A stretch of DNA of 6,405 nucleotides from Methanothermococcus okinawensis (GCA_015661555.1 DQVW01000094.1:1-6405); one strand, 5' to 3'; numbered from the stretch's first letter, positions 1-5,906 are shown. The notes: a model not told the origin generated them from the letters alone. Numbers and translations are program-made.

Positions 1-215
1 CCCGGGGTAACACCCCTCATTATGCCGAAATTCGGATCAGAGATTCTAATATCCCCCATTAACCTTCCTGATACCCCGGTACGAAATTCGTCCCAATTCA
101 CGATTTCTATATCCCGGTTTTTCCAGGAAGTCATGACGAATTTCGTACCTAGAACAGTACAACCCCCTAACTAGAACCCCCAAAAATTCCGAAATCCACA
201 CCCCCCTTTCAGAGC

Positions 216-235
216 CCCGGAACCCACCTTCCGGG
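216..235. other. GC-rich inverted repeat inside the array
   Basis: CCCGGAA (216-222) and TTCCGGG (229-235) form a perfect 7-bp stem around a 6-nt loop. It lies in the spacer between two array cores. No U-tract follows on either strand, so it is not a standard intrinsic terminator. Its role is unknown. It could be a structured RNA element or a by-product of the local GC-rich sequence. Confidence 0.5.
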
Positions 236-297
236 CATCCCCGAAAAAATTCGTACCTACAACCTCTCTACCCCCATACTAAAACCCAGAATAAGGA

Positions 298-325
298 CGA
301 GATCCGCACCCCCGTGAAAATCTCG
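298..325 (-). other. Predicted hairpin spanning one array core
   Basis: On the minus strand, CGAGAT (325-320) pairs with ATCTCG (303-298). Two possible G-U pairs, one mismatch and a CAC/GTG inner stem around a GGGG loop complete a hairpin of about 11 pairs. The descending arm contains part of an array core. The structure was folded by eye and no energy was computed. Confidence 0.35.
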
Positions 326-370
326 CTATGGACTCGTGTCCCGACACCTTCCGAAATCCGCACCCCCTCT

Positions 371-378
371 CTAAAAAT
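371..378 (-). terminator. Weak U-tract behind tfrA
   Basis: The minus strand reads TATTTTTAG starting 6 nt after the tfrA stop codon, giving five consecutive T's. Archaeal intrinsic termination needs little more than an oligo-U tract, but five is short. No stem precedes it. Transcription may continue into the repeat array. Confidence 0.3.
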
Positions 379-384
379 AGTGAC

Positions 385-2004
385 TTAACCTTCAATAGAA
401 GGAGACCTTATAAACCTTATTCCATCTCTAGACACTACTAAATTACCCCTCCACTCCTCTCTAGTTTCTGGATAGTCTGACCTGTAGTGAGCACCCCTAC
501 TTTCCCTCCTCTCCAAGGCACATCTAGTTACAAGTTCTGCAACTGTTAACATACTTTTAAACTCAAAGTATTTCTGGACCTCAAATACCCCTCTTAACTT
601 CACCTTCTTTAGATGTTCTTTTAAAAGCTCTATCTTAGAGAGGGCACTTCTTAAACCTCTCTCCTCCCTAACTATCGACACCTCATCCCACATGGTACTT
701 TTAAGTTCCCCTATAAGTGTATGTATTGAATACCCCTTCTCTCTACCTATTTTCTCCCTCACCTCACTTTTAATCCTATTAATCATGCCTCCCACATCTA
801 CTGGATCTCTAAGGGTACCCATCTCCTCCACAAACTCCCCTGCACTCCTCCCAGCAATTGCCCCAAATACCTGGGTATCTGCAAGGGCGTTACCACCTAG
901 TCTATTTGCCCCATGAATACCCCCTGTTACCTCCCCACAGGCAAATAGACCTTCAATGTTCGTCTCACATCTTTCGTTTATTCTCACCCCTCCCATAAAG
1001 TGATGGGCAGTAGGGGCCACTATCATAGGTTCCCTCCTAATATCTATCCCTATATCTAGGAACTGTCTAAGGGTGGTCTCCAGCCTCTCCTCGATAACCT
1101 CATCATCTAGATGGGAGACGTCGAGATAGACTCCTCCCCTAATACCTCTTCCCTCCTTTATCTCCCTGTATATAGCCCTGGCAACAACGTCCCTCGTAGA
1201 CAACTCCATTCTCTCCCTGTCATATCTCACCATAAATCTCTCTCCATACCTGTTATAGAGTATACCCCCCTCACCCCTCACAGCCTCGGTTACAAGGATA
1301 CCTGAATTTACCATACCTGTGGGGTGGAATTGTACCATCTCCATATCTATTAACTCCACCCCTTCCCAGTAGGCCAATGCAAAACCATCCCCCACCTTCT
1401 GGAGAGGATTGGTGGTTATGGGATATAGCTGTCCAGCACCCCCTGTAGCAAGTACTGTGGATGTGGCATATACAGGGAATAACCTTCCCTCTACAAGATC
1501 TAAAAAGATAGCTCCATAGCATCTATTATCTTTCACTATCAGCTTTACAGCCATAACATCCTCAAGAACTGTAACATTCTCCAACTTAGAGGTGTACTCC
1601 ATAAGGGAGGTCATTATCTCATGTCCTGTTCTATCCCCACTGTAACATGTCCTGTTGAAACTCTGTCCCCCAAAAGGTCTCTGAGCTATACTTCCATCCT
1701 CCCTCCTATCAAAGAGAGCCCCGAATCTCTCTAGGTTCTTTAATTCCTTAGGTGCATTTTCTACCAGTATCTTCACCAACTTTGGATTGTTTATATAGCA
1801 GCCTCCCTTTATGGTGTCTCTAAAGTGCTTTTCAAAGTCATCCCTAGGATCTAATACGGCATTATAACCCCCTTCAGCCATTACAGTACATCCACTTTTA
1901 CCAAACAATCCCTTAACTGCCACTACAACCCTCTTATCGCTACACTCTATTGCACATCTTGCTCCAGCTCCTCCCCCTCCAATTACTAGAACGTCAGTTA
2001 TCAA
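385..2004 (-). CDS. tfrA: Thiol:fumarate reductase subunit A (catalytic flavoprotein)
   Basis: Belongs to the FrdA/SdhA flavoprotein family. In methanogens TfrA with the iron-sulfur subunit TfrB reduces fumarate to succinate using coenzyme M and coenzyme B thiols and forming their heterodisulfide. From the chosen TTG start the protein has 539 residues, about normal for TfrA. The FAD-binding GGGGAG lies at residues 9-14. The segment SGCTVMAEGG (about 37-46) has Cys39 where bacterial FrdA has the histidine that links FAD covalently, so the flavin should be non-covalent. Active-site signatures are present: HPTG (227-230), TEAVRGEGG with Thr239/Glu240, Arg271 in STRD, His334 in AHHFMGG and Arg368 in GANRLG. 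The C-terminal RRESRGAHYRSDYP is family-typical. TTG at 2004 is preferred because GGTGAT lies 4 nt upstream; GTG at 2013 would add three residues but overlaps that site. No tfrB is in the window. L-aspartate oxidase is a related but less likely alternative. Confidence 0.9.
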   Translation of the reverse strand: MITDVLVIGGGGAGARCAIECSDKRVVVAVKGLFGKSGCTVMAEGGYNAVLDPRDDFEKHFRDTIKGGCYINNPKLVKILVENAPKELKNLERFGALFDRREDGSIAQRPFGGQSFNRTCYSGDRTGHEIMTSLMEYTSKLENVTVLEDVMAVKLIVKDNRCYGAIFLDLVEGRLFPVYATSTVLATGGAGQLYPITTNPLQKVGDGFALAYWEGVELIDMEMVQFHPTGMVNSGILVTEAVRGEGGILYNRYGERFMVRYDRERMELSTRDVVARAIYREIKEGRGIRGGVYLDVSHLDDEVIEERLETTLRQFLDIGIDIRREPMIVAPTAHHFMGGVRINERCETNIEGLFACGEVTGGIHGANRLGGNALADTQVFGAIAGRSAGEFVEEMGTLRDPVDVGGMINRIKSEVREKIGREKGYSIHTLIGELKSTMWDEVSIVREERGLRSALSKIELLKEHLKKVKLRGVFEVQKYFEFKSMLTVAELVTRCALERRESRGAHYRSDYPETREEWRGNLVVSRDGIRFIRSPSIEG

Positions 2005-2008
2005 AAGT

Positions 2009-2014
2009 ATCACC
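2009..2014 (-). promoter_or_regulatory. tfrA Shine-Dalgarno site that decides the start
   Basis: GGTGAT on the minus strand matches the archaeal anti-SD and lies 4 nt before TTG at 2004-2002. This geometry resembles that of pstS, where GGTG begins 9 nt before its TTG against 10 nt here. It also covers the alternative GTG start at 2013-2011, which argues against that codon. A T/A-rich box at 2034-2045 (TTTTTAATTAAC on the minus strand) could be a TATA element, but then the transcript would start near 2014, so this remains uncertain. Confidence 0.5.
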
Positions 2015-2058
2015 GAGGAAAAATTATTCTGTTGTTAATTAAAAATTATTTTGAAAAT

Positions 2059-2064
2059 AAAAAA
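2059..2064 (-). terminator. U-tract terminator behind pstA
   Basis: The minus strand has TTTTTT followed by ATTTTC a few bases after the pstA stop codon, in a 55-bp very A/T-rich gap before tfrA. It probably ends much of the pst transcript and separates it from tfrA. No stem is visible, which is normal for archaeal terminators. Confidence 0.45.
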
Positions 2065-2068
2065 GAAT

Positions 2069-2917
2069 TTAAAGTTTTACAGTATCCTTCTTCAGGAGGT
2101 ACCTTATAGGTACAAATAGAGCCAGGAAGAGAATCAACATAACTAGGGCTGCTCCCCAGGCCATCCTGTGATCCTCGGGGGAGGGGCTTTGAACCAGGTT
2201 GTAGATTAGTAGGGGAAGTGCTCCAATAGGTTCAAATAGACTTTTTGGATAGGACTCGTAAAGACCCCCTGCTGTATAGAGTAGAGGGGCTGTTTCCCCG
2301 GCAACTTTAGCCATACCTATCAATACCCCGGTAAGTATTCCAGCCTTGGCCATCCTTACAATAATTTTAAAGATAACCTGGGCTCTTGTACATCCCAGGG
2401 CATAGCCCCCCTCCTTGTAGATCTTGGGCACCTCTGACATGGCCTCCTCTGTATAGACTGCAACATAGGGCATAAGGATAATCGCCAAGGCCAAGGCCCC
2501 AGCTAGAGCAGAGTATGTCCCCATGGGGAATACAACAACTCCAGCTATAAAGGTACCTACAAGGATAGTTGGAAACTCCAACATTATCTGAAGTAGTACC
2601 TTTGTAGCCCTACCTATGAAGCTATCTGGGAACTCGTAGGCGTAGGCTCCAGCGAGGAATGCCAGAGGAACTCCAATTGCAGTTGCCGTAATTGTAAGGA
2701 TAATGGTACCTACTATGGCTGGTCCAATACCCCCGTTACTGAAGGTCTCAGTTAGAAAGGGCAGGCCCCTCTCTGCAATAACTGGTGCACCCTTGAGAAA
2801 TATTGACAGGATAATGTGAAAGAGGGGAAGTATTGCCAGAAAGGTTAGAGCTGCAATAGTAAATACAAATATCTTGTCCTTTAACATTCTCAACTTCTTG
2901 TAATCAATGTGAAACAT
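2069..2917 (-). CDS. pstA: Phosphate ABC transporter permease PstA
   Basis: One of two membrane permeases of the high-affinity phosphate importer. The 282 residues are a normal length for PstA. Hydrophobic segments near residues 16-41, 66-93, 107-130, 135-156, 193-215 and 254-274 fit six membrane spans. The cytoplasmic EAA loop at about 157-178 (EEAMSEVP, then KEGGYALGCTR) is the docking site for the PstB ATPase. It is followed by GMAKVAGETAPLL (201-213), which matches the family. The ATG lies inside the end of pstC (14-nt overlap) and is preceded 8 nt upstream by a full AGGAGGTG, so translational coupling to pstC is likely. Unusually, no pstB follows; the next gene is tfrA. Assigning PstA versus PstC rests on gene order and sequence features, with good confidence. 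Confidence 0.93.
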   Translation of the reverse strand: MFHIDYKKLRMLKDKIFVFTIAALTFLAILPLFHIILSIFLKGAPVIAERGLPFLTETFSNGGIGPAIVGTIILTITATAIGVPLAFLAGAYAYEFPDSFIGRATKVLLQIMLEFPTILVGTFIAGVVVFPMGTYSALAGALALAIILMPYVAVYTEEAMSEVPKIYKEGGYALGCTRAQVIFKIIVRMAKAGILTGVLIGMAKVAGETAPLLYTAGGLYESYPKSLFEPIGALPLLIYNLVQSPSPEDHRMAWGAALVMLILFLALFVPIRYLLKKDTVKL

Positions 2918-3854
2918 GAGCTCTCCACCTCCTGAGATAGTACAGCCCTATTAAATTCACCACAAGACCTATAAGGAAGAGTACCAGCCCTCCTGCATAG
3001 AGTGCAGAGGTCATGTACTTGTAGATCGCCGCATTTCCAAACTGGTTTGCTATCAGGGAGGAGATGGTATATCCAGGTGCAAACAACTTGTAGGTTAGAT
3101 TGAAGGCGTTACCTATAACCAGGGATACTGCAACTGTCTCACCTAGGGCCCTACCAAATGCCAGTATAAACCCTGATAGAATTGCAGGTTTGATGTATCC
3201 CAGTAGTACCTTTGTGGCCTCATATCTCGTTGCTCCCAGGGCGTAGAGACCCTCCTTATATACCGTAGGTATCATGGCGTAGGCCTCTCTTATAATAGCG
3301 GAGGCAAAGGGTATAACCATAATCCCCAGGAGAATACCTGCAGATAGATAGCAGAATCCAGTTAGAGGTGGATAATCGAAGAGGGGTATGAAAGAGAAGT
3401 ACTCATAGAGGTACTTCATAATGTAGTCCCTAAGTATGGGGACTAGTATAAGTGCCCCCCATATACCGTAGATGATAGTTGGTAATCCAGCCATAATATC
3501 TGATATTACAATAAGGGGATACTTCAAGGGTTTTGGGGCGTAGTCGTTTACATAGATGGCGTAGGCTATGGAGATGGGGAGTGCGAACAGTACAGCTATC
3601 ACTGCAGTATAGATACTACCCCAGATTGGAGCTGCCAAACCGTATACCTCCTTACTAGCCTCCTCAGCTGCTATCCATACGTTTTTTATAAAGAGATCTA
3701 TCCCATACCTCTCAATTGCCGGATAGGAGGATATGAAGTAGAAGACCAACATTGAAACAAACAGCAAAAATACCACTATAACTGCAGGCATGGTTATTAT
3801 CTTGAACTCGTCAATCTTTCTTAAAATCTTCTTCAGATCCATGGTATCAGCCAT
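2904..3854 (-). CDS. pstC: Phosphate ABC transporter permease PstC
   Basis: Membrane permease that pairs with PstA to form the phosphate channel. It has 316 residues, typical for PstC. Hydrophobic spans lie near residues 20-43, 79-101, 117-141, 168-187, 224-248 and 285-307. The EAA loop is at about 190-222 (EAYAMIPTVYKEG, then LGATR) and is followed by the family motif GRALGETVAV (234-243). The long loop between spans 1 and 2 faces outward, as usual for PstC. It lies 41 nt after pstS and overlaps pstA by 14 nt. The ATG at 3854 has no clear Shine-Dalgarno sequence. A second in-frame ATG at 3842 (residue 5) is equally unsupported, so the exact start is uncertain by four residues. Confidence 0.93.
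   Translation of the reverse strand: MADTMDLKKILRKIDEFKIITMPAVIVVFLLFVSMLVFYFISSYPAIERYGIDLFIKNVWIAAEEASKEVYGLAAPIWGSIYTAVIAVLFALPISIAYAIYVNDYAPKPLKYPLIVISDIMAGLPTIIYGIWGALILVPILRDYIMKYLYEYFSFIPLFDYPPLTGFCYLSAGILLGIMVIPFASAIIREAYAMIPTVYKEGLYALGATRYEATKVLLGYIKPAILSGFILAFGRALGETVAVSLVIGNAFNLTYKLFAPGYTISSLIANQFGNAAIYKYMTSALYAGGLVLFLIGLVVNLIGLYYLRRWRAHVSH
2926..2933 (-). promoter_or_regulatory. Strong Shine-Dalgarno site of pstA
   Basis: AGGAGGTG on the minus strand is a near-perfect complement of the archaeal 16S 3' end. It lies inside the last codons of pstC, 8 nt before the pstA ATG. It is the strongest ribosome site in the window and supports coupled, efficient pstA translation. Confidence 0.75.
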
Positions 3855-3869
3855 TGTAATTTTTAAAAT

Positions 3870-3886
3870 AAAAAAATAGAAAAAAA
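3870..3886 (-). terminator. Double U-tract between pstS and pstC
   Basis: The minus strand carries T7 (3886-3880), CTA, T7 (3876-3870) within the 41-nt gap after the pstS stop. Two seven-base U-tracts are a good archaeal termination signal placed inside the operon. The likely effect is partial termination, leaving more pstS than pstCA message. This fits the need for many binding proteins per transporter. Confidence 0.55.
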
Positions 3887-3895
3887 GAGAAGTGA

Positions 3896-5059
3896 TTAAT
3901 CTTTTATCCTATCAACAGCCTTCAATCCAATCTGTGCAACCTCCTCTGGCAGCCCTACATAACCCTCTGCCAGGTGCTCTGGCTTCTGCCCCTCAGTTAG
4001 TACCCATCTCAGGAAGTCCTTGATAGCCTTAGCCTCCTCTGGGGTGTAGTGCTTGTAGTCTTTGTTCTCCCATACCAGGAAGTGTGTAAATGCTACAATT
4101 GGATAGGCCTTTTCACCTGGGGCGTCTAACAGCTGTTTTGTATCCTCCTTGTAACCCTCTGTAGGATCTGGTATGTTGGTCTTAACACCTGCAACAGCTG
4201 CCTGGATTGTCTCTGTTGTAGGCTCAACAAACTTGCCCTCTCTGTTTTCTATAGCTGCAGTTGGCAGGTCGTTCTTAATGGTGTAGGACAACTCGGTGTA
4301 TGCAATACTGTACGGGGTCTTTTTCAATATGCTGATTACTCCAGGGTTACCCTTTCCTCCAACCCCTCTACCCATCTTATCAACTGGCCAGTCCACAAGT
4401 TTTCCACTTCCCACCTTCTCAGCCCACTCCTTGCTTATCATACTTAGGAAGGTTGTGAATATGGCAGTAGTACCACTACTGTCACTTCTGTGTACAACTA
4501 TTATCTTCTCATGTGGCAATTTGTCGGCAACCTCAGGGTTCAACTTCTTTATCCTCTCGTCGTCCCAGTACTCGATCTTCCCTAGGAATATATCAGCAAG
4601 TACATCTCTACTTAGCTTCAAGTTATGCTTTCCAATCTCTGGAACGTTGTAGGTTATTACCACTGCTCCAACGATCTCGGGGAACTGTAATGGCTGATCT
4701 CCAGTTTCTAAGAACTTCTTCCACATGTCCTCCTTTACAGGTGGGTCAGTTCTTCCTATGTGTGTAAGACCCATTAAGAAGTCCTTCTGCCCCTTTCCAC
4801 TTCCTCCTCCCTCATATTCAATCTTTACATTTGGGTTTACCTTCTGGTAGTCTGCTATCCACTTCTGTATCTGGTACTTTGGGAAGGTTGCTCCAGAGGT
4901 TCTAATTACGACGGTCTTCTTAGGAGTAGTAGGCTGAGTTATTGGCTTAGCAGCAGTCTCTTGAGGCTGAGCCTCCTCCTGGGCGCCCATACACCCACTT
5001 AGGGATACCACAGGGATTAGGAGAAGTATCCCCAAAAGTAGAGCTGCTATCTTCTTCAA
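3896..5059 (-). CDS. pstS: Phosphate-binding lipoprotein PstS
   Basis: Extracytoplasmic receptor that binds phosphate and hands it to PstCA. It has 387 residues. There is an N-terminal signal with hydrophobic stretch 4-20 and a lipobox-like LSGC at 20-23, so Cys23 is probably the lipid anchor, followed by a Gln/Pro/Thr-rich linker (about 28-48). The ligand site can be read by comparison with E. coli PstS: GATFP (56-60), Ser87 in GGGSGKG, Asp105 in GRTDPP, and Arg191, Asp193, Ser195, Gly196 and Thr197 in HRSDSSGT. The hinge-region motif GKIEYWDD (160-167) is also family-typical. The usual S-D-A-P around the buried aspartate is T-D-P-P here; the aspartate is kept. The start is TTG, chosen because AGGTGG lies 4 nt upstream and no ATG fits. 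It is first in the operon, with its own promoter. Confidence 0.95.
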   Translation of the reverse strand: MKKIAALLLGILLLIPVVSLSGCMGAQEEAQPQETAAKPITQPTTPKKTVVIRTSGATFPKYQIQKWIADYQKVNPNVKIEYEGGGSGKGQKDFLMGLTHIGRTDPPVKEDMWKKFLETGDQPLQFPEIVGAVVITYNVPEIGKHNLKLSRDVLADIFLGKIEYWDDERIKKLNPEVADKLPHEKIIVVHRSDSSGTTAIFTTFLSMISKEWAEKVGSGKLVDWPVDKMGRGVGGKGNPGVISILKKTPYSIAYTELSYTIKNDLPTAAIENREGKFVEPTTETIQAAVAGVKTNIPDPTEGYKEDTKQLLDAPGEKAYPIVAFTHFLVWENKDYKHYTPEEAKAIKDFLRWVLTEGQKPEHLAEGYVGLPEEVAQIGLKAVDRIKD

Positions 5060-5063
5060 AATA

Positions 5064-5069
5064 CCACCT
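5064..5069 (-). promoter_or_regulatory. Shine-Dalgarno site fixing the TTG start of pstS
   Basis: AGGTGG on the minus strand precedes the TTG at 5059-5057 by 4 nt. No ATG or GTG lies in frame near the signal peptide, so this site is the main support for a TTG start. Confidence 0.65.
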
Positions 5070-5109
5070 ATTTTGCCCTTTTAACATTTAGCTATTGGTC
5101 TTAAAATTC

Positions 5110-5117
5110 TATATAAA
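5110..5117 (-). promoter_or_regulatory. TATA box of the pstSCA operon
   Basis: TTTATATA on the minus strand (TATATAAA on plus) is a close match to the methanococcal TATA box, with A-rich sequence (GAAAA) just upstream as a possible BRE. Usual spacing predicts a transcript start near 5086-5088, giving a leader of about 28 nt that contains the pstS Shine-Dalgarno site. Confidence 0.6.
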
Positions 5118-5128
5118 ATTTTCTATTA

Positions 5129-5155
5129 GTGAACATTATTTCATAAAATGTGAAA
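5129..5155. promoter_or_regulatory. Possible operator upstream of the pst TATA box
   Basis: GTGAA occurs at 5129-5133 and again at 5150-5154, 21 nt (two helical turns) apart. TTTCA (5139-5143) and TGAAA (5151-5155) form an inverted pair. The block sits just upstream of the pst TATA box, where an archaeal activator or phosphate regulator could bind. There is no match to a named operator that I can verify. Confidence 0.25.
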
Positions 5156-5165
5156 TCCACATAAT

Positions 5166-5172
5166 AAAAAAA
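5166..5172 (-). terminator. U-tract terminator behind carbonic anhydrase
   Basis: Seven T's on the minus strand (TATTTTTTTATT) begin 8 nt after the carbonic anhydrase stop codon. They lie upstream of the pst promoter and should insulate the two units. Confidence 0.55.
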
Positions 5173-5179
5173 TAGGGAA

Positions 5180-5866
5180 TTAACCCTTGTATTGCTCCAA
5201 GGGGATAAATGTATCCCTCTCCTGGTCGTAATATTCAATCTCTCCAGTCCTTATATTGAAGTACCATCCATGTATAGAGAGCTCCCCGTTTTCTACCCTT
5301 CTCTTTACCCCTGGATAGGTCATAAGGTTTTTAATCTGGAATTTTATGGAGGTCTTCTCAGTAAGTTCTGCAAGTTTCTCCTTATCCACAGTCTTATTTC
5401 CAATCTCCTTTAAAACGTACTCCTTAACTGGCTCTGCCACTTTTAACCACTTTTTTATAGCCATCATTTCTGGATCCTCTGGGATATCTTGGTAGAGTGC
5501 CTTACAGGCTCCACACTGTGAGTGACCACAGACTATGATATGCTCCACTTCTAACACAGAAACTGCATACTCTATTGCCGATGCAACACCACTGTACTCT
5601 AGGGCAGATTCATGAGGTGGCACAAAGTTCCCTATAACTCTCAGGACAAAAAGATCCCCAGGATCTCCTTTTGTTATTATACTTGGGACAACCCGTGAGT
5701 CACTACATGTGATGAAGAATACCTTTGGTTTTTGACCCTCTTCAGCCAACTTGGCGAATAACTCTTTATTTTTCTCATAGTACTCCTTTCTATACTCCAT
5801 ATAGTTTTTTATCAGTGTCTTCAGATCTTTACCCTCCATGTTCACAGCCCCTTGTCTATTCTCCAT
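5180..5866 (-). CDS. Beta-class carbonic anhydrase
   Basis: Zinc enzyme interconverting CO2 and bicarbonate in the cytoplasm. In a CO2-reducing methanogen it would supply CO2 to methanogenesis and bicarbonate to carboxylases. The 228 residues carry all beta-class signatures: CSDSR at 54-58 (Zn ligand Cys54 and the Asp56-Arg58 dyad) and GHSQCGAC at 114-121 (Zn ligands His115 and Cys118). The C-terminal LSIHGWYFNIRTGEIEYYD segment (197-215) is family-typical. It is clearly longer than the short Cab type (about 170 residues) of Methanothermobacter and resembles the longer bacterial and plant type. The start is uncertain: ATG at 5866 has no Shine-Dalgarno sequence and sits in an inverted repeat. 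ATG at 5839 (residue 10) has a G-rich GGGGCTGTGA stretch just upstream and gives 219 residues. The gene is monocistronic, divergent from the htpX-like gene and 120 bp upstream of pstS. Confidence 0.93.
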   Translation of the reverse strand: MENRQGAVNMEGKDLKTLIKNYMEYRKEYYEKNKELFAKLAEEGQKPKVFFITCSDSRVVPSIITKGDPGDLFVLRVIGNFVPPHESALEYSGVASAIEYAVSVLEVEHIIVCGHSQCGACKALYQDIPEDPEMMAIKKWLKVAEPVKEYVLKEIGNKTVDKEKLAELTEKTSIKFQIKNLMTYPGVKRRVENGELSIHGWYFNIRTGEIEYYDQERDTFIPLEQYKG

Positions 5867-5873
5867 GTGGAGA
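5860..5873 (-). other. Inverted repeat around the first carbonic anhydrase ATG
   Basis: TCTCCA and TGGAGA (5860-5865, 5868-5873) flank two bases. In the minus-strand RNA this can fold as a 5-bp stem TCTCC/GGAGA with an ACAT loop, and the ATG at 5866 lies across loop and stem. It could modulate initiation, mark an operator, or be chance. Confidence 0.35.
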
Positions 5874-5906
5874 GACTATAGGAGATGTACCCAAGAATTA
5901 GGGTGT

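Larger units (their letters stand above)
1..367 (-). repeat. Degenerate tandem array with a ~54-nt period and palindromic core
   Basis: This is the only gene-free stretch longer than 300 bases. Read on the minus strand, seven copies of a 17-nt core lie at 348-364, 294-310, 241-257, 186-202, 133-149, 78-94 and 22-38. The start-to-start steps are 54, 53, 55, 53, 55 and 56 nt. The consensus GGTACGAATTTCGTACC is its own reverse complement except for the central base. The copies match it at 12, 12, 12, 11, 13, 16 and 11 of 17 positions. A longer 108-nt unit is also visible: 258-310 aligns without gaps to 150-202 at 36 of 53 positions, and 203-257 resembles 95-149 over its first 29 bases (20 matches). 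The array begins directly after tfrA and runs off the left edge, so its full length is unknown. The plus strand is rich in C runs. I do not recognise the family. Binding sites, a decayed repeat gene or a dispersed intergenic repeat are all possible. Confidence 0.7.

Noticed and set aside
3..134. Partial minus-strand gene starting at ATG 134 and running off the left edge (44 codons)
   Set aside because: The frame is open and plausible-looking, but it starts inside the repeat array and has no Shine-Dalgarno site. Its frame is closed by TAG just upstream of 182, and other frames across the array are equally open because of the G-rich bias. It remains possible if sequence beyond the edge extends it.
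22..174. Plus-strand 50-codon frame starting at ATG 22
   Set aside because: It lies antisense to the array, has no ribosome site, and is rich in codons dictated by C runs. No family is recognised.
46..267. Minus-strand open frame of about 73 codons ending at TAG 48-46
   Set aside because: It begins right after a stop with no good start codon or ribosome site, and it is built from array repeats. It is treated as repeat sequence or a relic, not a gene.
1..367. CRISPR array
   Set aside because: The repeated core is only about 17 nt and differs at 1-6 positions between copies. Some spacers resemble each other (36 of 53 between two units), and no cas gene or exact direct repeat is present.
692..1522. 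Open frames on both strands within tfrA
   Set aside because: They overlap the well-supported tfrA coding frame, lack family motifs and ribosome sites, and are explained as shadows.
4296..4767. Plus-strand frames opposite pstS
   Set aside because: They are antisense shadows of a clear PstS gene with all ligand residues in place.
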